In this document: positions 25,534-32,656 of the stretch, piece after piece
Numbering within the stretch: the stretch's first letter is position 1
Layout: each line of letters opens with the position of its first letter
Source of the DNA: Cyclobacteriaceae bacterium
GTDB taxonomy: Bacteria; Bacteroidota; Bacteroidia; Cytophagales; Cyclobacteriaceae
Direction: 5' to 3'
Length of the DNA: 64,000 bases
NCBI GenBank assembly: GCA_019638275.1
Contig: JAHBUC010000017.1
Span: forward strand, 1 to 64,000
Made by a program: the position numbers and the translations under genes
Notes under the pieces: generated by a model
Seen by the model: the letters and a program-made list of their open reading frames with translations, nothing else
Databases searched by the model: none
What the model was told of the DNA's origin: nothing

Positions 25534-27420
25534 TTATTTTGGAGCCGACCGAACGTTGTTCTGTCCATTGGCATCGCCATTGGTCGGGATAACCAAGGTC
25601 ACCGATTTAATCTTCTTCTTACCGGCATTAACCTTATGCGCATAGGTAGCTGCACTCTTCCACACAGAAGGATTAACTTCTTCGGTAACCTTTGAGTCAT
25701 CCATAAATATGATGTCCATGCTAAAGGCAATCGGGCGGCCACCCAAATTTTGTAGCGTTACCACATTATCTTTCACACCAGTAATACCCATATCCATATA
25801 GCCCCAATCGAAGTACCATTTGTTCCAGAACCAGTTCAGGTTTTGACCGGATACGCGATTGAAGGTGAACATGAAATCATAAGGCGTTGGATGCTTAAAC
25901 TTCCACTCGTTCATATACGCGTGTAAACATTTGGTGAAGACATCCTTACCCAACATTTTATACAAGCTATGATAGGAATAGGATCCTACTGTATATGAGT
26001 TTAATCCGCTGCCTTCGAGAATGTGACTGGGTACCATTATCGGCAATACACGCTGAGAACCCAGGTAAGGCTGATCCCAGTTTCCTGCAGGAAACAGCGG
26101 TTCAATAAAATATTCTGAAAAGGAAGCGAAGCCTTCGTCCATCCACGCATACTTCTTTTCGTTTATGCCCATCATGAACGGAAAATACATGTGACACATT
26201 TCATGCAACGTAAGACCAAGCTGCGCATCCACATCGCTTACTTTCTTGCCCGTCCATTGTTCAATCATAGCCCCCGACATTTCCTGATCATTGGCCATGC
26301 CCGGAAACTCCATACCCCCACCTTGTAAACCGTTGAAAATGGTAAAGTAATGGTACGGAAATTCGTATACCGGAAACTCTGTATGAAAAACTTTCAGCGA
26401 CTCTTCCATAGCTTTCAACACGGCACCAAATTCTTTGTGATTGGCCGGATAAGCAACCTGTATAAAATAGTCGCCCATCTTGTCTTTGTACGAGCGTGCA
26501 TCCCACACAAAGTGATCGCTCAGCGCAAAAGAAAAATCAGGAAAATTTTTCGCGGTGTATTTCCAGGTTATATTTTTTGATGAAGATTTTTTGAAATCAG
26601 ATTCACCAATAATATTCACCGGCTCTGTGCTGGCTTTAGCTTTGGTCAATCGTTCACGAACAGCTTGTGAATACACTTCGCTTTCGTTGTTTGGCGCTAC
26701 TGATGCCCATACTGTAAAATTATCCGGAGCAGTTACCTCCACTTCATAGTCGGAATAATCGTGATAGAATTCTGTAGCGGCATCATACACCACGCGGTCC
26801 CACAGATCAACATCATCCAACACGGCCATTTCCGGATACCAGTAGGCAATGAACATGGAGGTGCTGTCAATCGCGCCACTGCGCTCAAAACCTTCACCTG
26901 GTACTTTATACTTCCAGTTAATTTCAAATTGCATGGACGACTTTGGCGCTAATGGTTTGCTGAGACGAATCGTATAGTTGGTACCGTTATGCCGAACCAC
27001 TTCGCGATTTTTAATGTCTACAACTTCTCCGTTCACCGCAAGCTTTTCAATTACCACTCCTTCATGGTTGGCATCGGCCGGGCTACCGGAAGCAAAGAAA
27101 CCGGCTTTCTTGGAACCGGGCTTGTAATAATCGTGGTAGGTATGAAAGGTTGGGTTGCGCACCGTATCGGGCGAGTTGTTGTAGTAGGTAATCGTGGCCT
27201 GACCATGCAGCATTCGTGTTTTCGGATCGATGGTGGCTTTGATTTTGTAATCGGAACGGTTTTGCCAGTAGGTTGGGGACACCGAACCATCGGCCTTGCG
27301 GGTACCGGTTTCATATGCTTTTTGAAATTCAATTGGCATATACAGGCCGTACTTGTTGTTTTGCGCAACAGCTGCAAAACTGAAGGCGATCATAAAAAGA
27401 AATACTATTCTCAAGCGCAT
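25534..27420 (-). CDS. M1 family metallopeptidase (secreted)
   Basis: This 628-residue protein has a signal peptide (RIVFLFMIAFSFAAVAQ). The zinc site is HEMCH at residues 406-410, with the third ligand Glu429 in WMDEGF, giving the M1 spacing HExxH-x18-E. The exopeptidase motif is GGGMEFPGM, a variant of GxMEN. The N-terminal part has the M1 beta-sandwich (TRMLHGQATITYYNNSPDT). It should cleave N-terminal residues from peptides in the periplasm or outside. A Cys between the two zinc histidines is unusual. It ends at a bidirectional terminator. Confidence 0.9.
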   Translation of the reverse strand: MRLRIVFLFMIAFSFAAVAQNNKYGLYMPIEFQKAYETGTRKADGSVSPTYWQNRSDYKIKATIDPKTRMLHGQATITYYNNSPDTVRNPTFHTYHDYYKPGSKKAGFFASGSPADANHEGVVIEKLAVNGEVVDIKNREVVRHNGTNYTIRLSKPLAPKSSMQFEINWKYKVPGEGFERSGAIDSTSMFIAYWYPEMAVLDDVDLWDRVVYDAATEFYHDYSDYEVEVTAPDNFTVWASVAPNNESEVYSQAVRERLTKAKASTEPVNIIGESDFKKSSSKNITWKYTAKNFPDFSFALSDHFVWDARSYKDKMGDYFIQVAYPANHKEFGAVLKAMEESLKVFHTEFPVYEFPYHYFTIFNGLQGGGMEFPGMANDQEMSGAMIEQWTGKKVSDVDAQLGLTLHEMCHMYFPFMMGINEKKYAWMDEGFASFSEYFIEPLFPAGNWDQPYLGSQRVLPIMVPSHILEGSGLNSYTVGSYSYHSLYKMLGKDVFTKCLHAYMNEWKFKHPTPYDFMFTFNRVSGQNLNWFWNKWYFDWGYMDMGITGVKDNVVTLQNLGGRPIAFSMDIIFMDDSKVTEEVNPSVWKSAATYAHKVNAGKKKIKSVTLVIPTNGDANGQNNVRSAPK

Positions 27421-27547
27421 GAAATAAAGGGTTTAGTTAACTAATGTAATACGTTTTTTCAACCGATTGGTTTAAACTATTTCAAAAAGATTGTGAATGA
27501 AAAAAGGAGCAGGCAACTTGCATTTTATATCAACCTCAATAATTTCA

Positions 27548-27583
27548 CGCAAAGGCGCGAAGTACGCAAAGGGATTCGCAAAG
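27548..27583 (+). repeat. Short intergenic repeat with CGCAAAG units
   Basis: CGCAAAG occurs at 27548, 27565 and 27577, with CGCGAAG at 27556, inside the 171-base gap between the M1 peptidase and the reductase. No ORF crosses this gap convincingly. The units are nearly the reverse complement of those at 14325-14364. Confidence 0.55.
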
Positions 27584-27591
27584 TTTTTAAA

Positions 27592-28716
27592 TTACCCAAT
27601 CTCTATCACTACATCATCCGTAAGTGGATGCCCCACACAGGTAAGCACATATCCTTCATCACGTTCCGATTGCGACAGTCCTTCTTCTTCATCCAGTTTT
27701 ACTTTTCCGCTCAGTGCTTTTCCGCGGCAAGCCGTACACAACCCACTCTGGCATGAGAACGGAAGATCAATGCCTTGATCCAGTGCAGTCTCTAAAATGG
27801 TGCGGTTGGGTTCTACCATAACCTTATACTCATTACCATCGTAACGAATGGTTACTTCGCGCGCTTTCTTCTCATAGGTTGAGGGTGTGGCTGCTTCTTG
27901 CTTTTTCTCCTTATCAATAGTACCCTGAACGAAACTCTCTCTAAAAATATTCTCTTTAGGAATACTATGTTGTGCCAACAGCGTATCCACATTCTTCATC
28001 ATGCCTTCAGGCCCGCACATCAGGTACGTGGTTTTATCAATGCCCCAATCCGGAATGCGTTCAAATAATTTTTTCAACATTTCCGGATTCAATAAACCCG
28101 ACAAGCCCTGCCAGTTCATGGGTGCATTGTCCAATACATGTATCACGTGTAAACGACCCTGGTAGTTCGTCTCCCACTTCGCCAGTTCATCTTTAAAAAT
28201 AATGCTGTCAATATCGCGGTTGCAGTAAATCAATGATACAATGCTCTCTGGTTCCTGCGTAAGCAGACTTTTTATAATCGACATCATGGGTGTAATGCCT
28301 GAGCCGCCCGCAAACATGATGAGGTGGCGCTTGCGCGTTTTATCAAATTCGGTGGTGAACTGACCCATCGGCTCCATAATCTTCACTGTATCACCCGCCT
28401 TAATGTTATCCGGCAACCAGTTCGACATTAATCCATTGTCTACGCGCTTTACTGTTACAATCAGGTTCTCCTCCACAAAAGGAGAAGAACAAAGCGAATA
28501 GGCCCTACGAACTTCCTTACCCTGAATGGGAACAATTAGCGTTAAAAACTGACCGGATTTATAGGTGATTTTCATTTCAGGCTGCTGAAACTCAATGCTG
28601 ATGGCATCCTTTGTTTCCTGAATAACATTTTTCACCTTCAGATCATGGTATCGCGGCCCGCTGTTTGAAACAGGCGCCTCCTTCTTCTCACTTTTCTTAA
28701 AAAAACCAAAAGCCAT
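27592..28716 (-). CDS. Ferredoxin-NADP reductase with C-terminal [2Fe-2S] domain (PaaE-like)
   Basis: This 374-residue protein has, in order, an FAD-binding beta-barrel (RRAYSLCSSPF), an NAD(P)-binding domain (MFAGGSGITPMMSIIKSLL) and a plant-type ferredoxin with FSCQSGLCTAC and a final Cys in VLTC. This is the layout of the reductase subunit of phenylacetyl-CoA epoxidase (PaaE) and related oxygenase reductases. No paaABCD genes are adjacent, so it may serve another oxygenase or desaturase. The residues before the barrel (MAFGFFKKSEKKE) suggest a cytoplasmic protein. Confidence 0.85.
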   Translation of the reverse strand: MAFGFFKKSEKKEAPVSNSGPRYHDLKVKNVIQETKDAISIEFQQPEMKITYKSGQFLTLIVPIQGKEVRRAYSLCSSPFVEENLIVTVKRVDNGLMSNWLPDNIKAGDTVKIMEPMGQFTTEFDKTRKRHLIMFAGGSGITPMMSIIKSLLTQEPESIVSLIYCNRDIDSIIFKDELAKWETNYQGRLHVIHVLDNAPMNWQGLSGLLNPEMLKKLFERIPDWGIDKTTYLMCGPEGMMKNVDTLLAQHSIPKENIFRESFVQGTIDKEKKQEAATPSTYEKKAREVTIRYDGNEYKVMVEPNRTILETALDQGIDLPFSCQSGLCTACRGKALSGKVKLDEEEGLSQSERDEGYVLTCVGHPLTDDVVIEIG

Positions 28717-28735
28717 TTTTTGTTGTTTTGAGCGG

Positions 28736-28743
28736 CAAAAATA
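28736..28743 (-). promoter_or_regulatory. -7 element TATTTTTG for the PaaE-like reductase gene
   Basis: On the minus strand TATTTTTG matches TAnnTTTG and ends 20 bases before the ATG at 28716. It lies in the 47-base gap after the DUF5916 gene. No clear -33 element is visible. Confidence 0.4.
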
Positions 28744-28763
28744 AGGATAAACGGCCTGCGGTG

Positions 28764-31028
28764 CTACAGATTAAACCAATAGGTTAGCTTAAAAACCAAT
28801 GCCCGGTTTTTACTTTTCAGGTGCTGGGGCAGGTAGTTCTCCGTATATACAACAAAAAAATCGGAGGCTGGTTTATACCGCCACTGAAAACGGGCGTTCA
28901 AATTGATATTATCCGCCAGGTTATTATACTGAACGAATGTGGTAAGGAAGATTTTATCCGTAAAGGTAAGGTCGATGCGCGGGCCAATCAGAAACAATTT
29001 TTCCTTTCCATAATTATCCGGCAGATCGATAGCGTTGTAATCATACCGGATGGCCACGCTGCCGATGGGCTGATACCGGTAATTCAATGAGCCATTTACG
29101 TTAAGCAAGTTACCGTTATAAAATCCGCCATAATTAATCTCGGTAGTATAGTTGAATATTTTTCGCTGATCGGAGGTGTAACCAAATCGAAAACCAGACC
29201 AGGTATATGTATCGCCCTGCACAAACGAAGTGTACTTATCGGAATCAATCGGGTTAAAGGTGTTGGTAAGTTTTTGATAGGTTACAAAATAGGCAAACTC
29301 AACACCCGAAGTATTTAAAAAATTAACCCCATACCCTATTCCGAAATTTTTGTCGGTAACCCCTCCGTCAGGAATCCGCGTTATCTCTGCGTTCAATGAC
29401 GGGCCCATGCGGGCAATGCGTTTACTCTTCGGATAAAAAATACCATCAATATTTACAAATGAATTTTGAAACCCGGGATACACCCCACGAGCCGGAACAA
29501 ACCCCGCCTCAGCATTATAATTTTCCTGCACAAACGATTCGCCATACACGGCTTGAAAATTTCGCGATCGGTAGCTTGCAAAAGCAAGGCCCGACTGATT
29601 GTTTCCGGAAAGATGAGGGTCGAATGAAGCGCTGTAATAAAAACTTCCGTACCAGCGGTTGTCGGAACTAAGCAATTCCATATCGGTAGTAAGCACACGG
29701 TTGTAATCGTTCAGCACCCAGGTGGTGTCATTGTTGTTAACTTTTGGTTGCCATAACTCGCGGTTAAAATACTTGATGCTATCCAACCGGGTAACACCAA
29801 GCGATTGCTTCTCCACATACGTAACCGAAATATTCGATTGCTTCCAGAAATTTCGTTGTACAGTTGCCACCGTATATAATTGATTCGGCAAACCAAGTTC
29901 TTCTTTTTCTTGTGTAAGCATGTTGAGCGCGCTTACGCGCCACTCTTTATTAATCGAACCACTAAGTCGTGCGCCATATAGAATTGGTACCTGCTGAATA
30001 TTTCCGGAAGTATCGCGGGTTAGCCCTACCCTTCTGCTAAAGAAAGGGCGTGCATTTGGGTACCCAGCCAGGTCGAACAAGTCGCTGTTCTCCAGAAAAA
30101 ATTGCCTGCGTTCCGGAAAACGAAATTCAAACCGTGTCAGGTTAATCACCTGCTGATCTACTTCTACCTGCGAAAAGTCGGGGTTAACCGTAAGGTCAAG
30201 GTTAAGTGATGGCGTTATCCCAATCTTGGCATCAAAGCCAACATTCAGATCTGTAGTTCGCTTCCGCGGAGAAACCTGTCGGTCGACTGACGAAAGGCCA
30301 GCGATATACGGAATAATGGAAATGTTCGTTTTAGCTTCCGGTGAAGAATCTTCCCATACCAACTGTCCGGAATAAGCAAATGACCCTGGGTCATATTGTA
30401 TCGGCACGGCTATCCATGCGCTTGATAAATTTCTTTTTCTGTCCCACCTGATGAAGTTAATGTTCCACTCCTTCAGGTTGCTCTTAAAACGAAAACTTTT
30501 GAACGGAATAGCAATCTCCGCAATCCAACGATCCTCATATTTCTCAACATGACTATACCACTTGTTATCCCAGGTTGCACTAAAACTATCGCCACTGGCA
30601 CCACCACCTGCAATTGTTCCTTCCATCTGTACACCCCGTGGGGTTATAACAAAAAAGAAACCATTCTGTCGATCATTATATGGACCAAGGGTAAAGCCAA
30701 CGTTGTCGTTATTGTCATAGTCGAAATCGCGTCTTAGCGACTGAACGATGTCCGGAGTCTGGTCATCATAGCAAACAAAGGAGATATAGAAGTTATGCTC
30801 ATCAAATGTAAGGCGAGCTTCCGTTTGAAAAGGCGCAAAGGTGGTGTCCACCGGAAAGTTGAGGTAAAAATCCTTGGCCACAGCCGCGTGCTGCCAGTCG
30901 GGTTCATCCAGTTTTCCATCAAGCGCAATTACACCCTGCGCCTTGCGAATGGGTAATTCCATACCCGGTTTATTTTGGGCAATAGCAGCAAATACGAAGC
31001 AAGTAAACAGGATGGTAAGAATTCTCAT
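28764..31028 (-). CDS. DUF5916 protein with N-terminal CBM9-like domain
   Basis: This 754-residue protein has a signal peptide (MRILTILFTCFVFAAIAQ). A carbohydrate-binding family 9-like beta-sandwich follows (GVIALDGKLDEPDW at ~33-46, up to ~residue 220). The remainder is the DUF5916 region, rich in alternating polar/aromatic strands and ending in KLTYWFNL, which suggests an outer-membrane beta-barrel. FPERRQFFLENSDLFDL is a hallmark segment. The family is widespread in Bacteroidota and its function is unknown. It precedes the PaaE-like gene by 47 bases. Confidence 0.85.
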   Translation of the reverse strand: MRILTILFTCFVFAAIAQNKPGMELPIRKAQGVIALDGKLDEPDWQHAAVAKDFYLNFPVDTTFAPFQTEARLTFDEHNFYISFVCYDDQTPDIVQSLRRDFDYDNNDNVGFTLGPYNDRQNGFFFVITPRGVQMEGTIAGGGASGDSFSATWDNKWYSHVEKYEDRWIAEIAIPFKSFRFKSNLKEWNINFIRWDRKRNLSSAWIAVPIQYDPGSFAYSGQLVWEDSSPEAKTNISIIPYIAGLSSVDRQVSPRKRTTDLNVGFDAKIGITPSLNLDLTVNPDFSQVEVDQQVINLTRFEFRFPERRQFFLENSDLFDLAGYPNARPFFSRRVGLTRDTSGNIQQVPILYGARLSGSINKEWRVSALNMLTQEKEELGLPNQLYTVATVQRNFWKQSNISVTYVEKQSLGVTRLDSIKYFNRELWQPKVNNNDTTWVLNDYNRVLTTDMELLSSDNRWYGSFYYSASFDPHLSGNNQSGLAFASYRSRNFQAVYGESFVQENYNAEAGFVPARGVYPGFQNSFVNIDGIFYPKSKRIARMGPSLNAEITRIPDGGVTDKNFGIGYGVNFLNTSGVEFAYFVTYQKLTNTFNPIDSDKYTSFVQGDTYTWSGFRFGYTSDQRKIFNYTTEINYGGFYNGNLLNVNGSLNYRYQPIGSVAIRYDYNAIDLPDNYGKEKLFLIGPRIDLTFTDKIFLTTFVQYNNLADNINLNARFQWRYKPASDFFVVYTENYLPQHLKSKNRALVFKLTYWFNL

Positions 31029-31143
31029 GCGGGCGCGAAGGTAAAGAATAATGATAGTTTAACGGAAGACCGCTGGTGGAGTTTTGTCCTTCGCCCATTG
31101 TTCCGAGGGACAAGGGCTACATGTTATTATCCTAAGACTCAGC

Positions 31144-31177
31144 CGGCTTGCAGCTTGTGGCTTGTAGCTCGCAGCCT
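31144..31177 (+). repeat. Tandem heptamer repeat upstream of purB
   Basis: CGGCTTG, CAGCTTG, TGGCTTG, TAGCTCG and CAGCCT follow one another with an exact 7-base period. This lies in the 201-base divergent gap between the DUF5916 gene and purB, otherwise without recognisable content. The function is unknown. Confidence 0.75.
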
Positions 31178-31229
31178 AAATACTCTCAAACAACACATTT
31201 TTACTATTTTTACACCTTAACTACTACAC

Positions 31230-32570
31230 GTGCAGCTCAATACCCTTACCGCTATTTCGCCCATTGATGGTCGCTACTTCTCAACAGCCTCAGCATTAGC
31301 TCCATTCTTCTCTGAATTTGGCTTGATGCGCTACCGCGTACAGGTAGAAATCGAATACTTTATTGCACTTACCTATGCCCTTCCCGAACTGGCAACTTTC
31401 CCGAAAGAAAAGGAAGATCAACTGCGCGAACTGTACCGCAACTTTAGCGAAGCCGATGCCACCACCATCAAAACCATAGAAAAAACAACCAACCACGATG
31501 TAAAAGCCGTGGAGTATTTCATCAAACAGAAATTTGAGGCACTGAAGCTTGACGCCTACAAAGAATTTATTCACTTCGGACTCACCTCGCAAGACATCAA
31601 CAACACCGGCATTCCGCTTTCACTGAAAGACTTTATGGAGCAGGAGTTTTTGCCCATGCTTCAATTAGTGGTGAGCGAACTCACTGCGCTTTCTGTAACC
31701 TGGAAAGATATCCCTATGCTGGCGCGTACACACGGGCAGCCGGCATCCCCTACTCGTTTGGGAAAAGAACTTTACGTGTTTGTTGAACGGATTAACAAAC
31801 AACTTGAATTATTAAAGTCCATTCCACACTCGGCCAAGTTCGGTGGTGCCACCGGCAACTTCAACGCACACCATGTAGCCTACCCCGACATCAACTGGGG
31901 GCATTTTGGAAACACGTTTGTAAGCAAACACCTTGGTTTGGTACGAAGCGAACCCACCACACAAATTGAACATTACGACAACCTGGCGGCCTTGTTCGAT
32001 AACCTGAAACGCATCAACACGATCTGGATTGATTTCAGCCGTGATGTGTGGCAGTACATTTCCATGAATTACTTCAAACAAAAAATAAAAGCCGGTGAAG
32101 TGGGCAGCTCGGCCATGCCCCACAAGGTAAACCCCATCGACTTTGAAAATGCAGAGGGTAACCTGGGTTATGCCAACGCCATATTTGAACACCTTTCCGC
32201 CAAGCTTCCCGTTTCACGTTTGCAGCGCGACCTCACCGACAGCACCGTGCTGCGCAACATTGGCGTACCGTTAGCACACACCGTTATTGCGTTGCAATCG
32301 CTGCGTAAAGGCATTGGCAAACTGGAGTTAAACCAGGAGGCGATCAACACCGACCTGGAAAACAACTGGATGGTGGTTGCCGAAGCCATTCAAACCATAC
32401 TGCGCAAAGAAGGCTACCCCAATCCGTATGAAGCCCTGAAAGAACTTACGCGCAAAAACGAGAAAGTGGGCAAAAAGGAGTTTGAAGATTTTATTGACAA
32501 GCTTGATATAAAACCAGAACTTAAAAAACGGCTGAAAGAAATTACGCCTTTTGGGTATACGGGCATTTAA
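31230..32570 (+). CDS. purB: Adenylosuccinate lyase
   Basis: This 446-residue protein of the fumarase/aspartase superfamily has the signature SSAMPHKVNPIDFENAEGN. The N-terminal LTAISPIDGRYFSTASALAPF and the TSQDINNTG segment match PurB. It performs two steps: SAICAR to AICAR in purine synthesis, and adenylosuccinate to AMP. The start is a GTG at 31230; no closer in-frame ATG keeps the conserved N-terminus. A TATTTTTA sequence 26 bases upstream is only an approximate -7 element. Confidence 0.95.
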   Translation: MQLNTLTAISPIDGRYFSTASALAPFFSEFGLMRYRVQVEIEYFIALTYALPELATFPKEKEDQLRELYRNFSEADATTIKTIEKTTNHDVKAVEYFIKQKFEALKLDAYKEFIHFGLTSQDINNTGIPLSLKDFMEQEFLPMLQLVVSELTALSVTWKDIPMLARTHGQPASPTRLGKELYVFVERINKQLELLKSIPHSAKFGGATGNFNAHHVAYPDINWGHFGNTFVSKHLGLVRSEPTTQIEHYDNLAALFDNLKRINTIWIDFSRDVWQYISMNYFKQKIKAGEVGSSAMPHKVNPIDFENAEGNLGYANAIFEHLSAKLPVSRLQRDLTDSTVLRNIGVPLAHTVIALQSLRKGIGKLELNQEAINTDLENNWMVVAEAIQTILRKEGYPNPYEALKELTRKNEKVGKKEFEDFIDKLDIKPELKKRLKEITPFGYTGI

Positions 32571-32656
32571 TTAAATTTCACTGTATTCTTTGCAGTGCAG
32601 CTCGCTTACGATTGGGTGAAATTACCGATATTCACAAATTGGTTTGAGCCGTAAGC

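Noticed and set aside
30975..31220. 81-codon ORF upstream of purB
   Set aside because: It runs across the start of the DUF5916 gene on the other strand and the heptamer repeat; composition looks non-coding.
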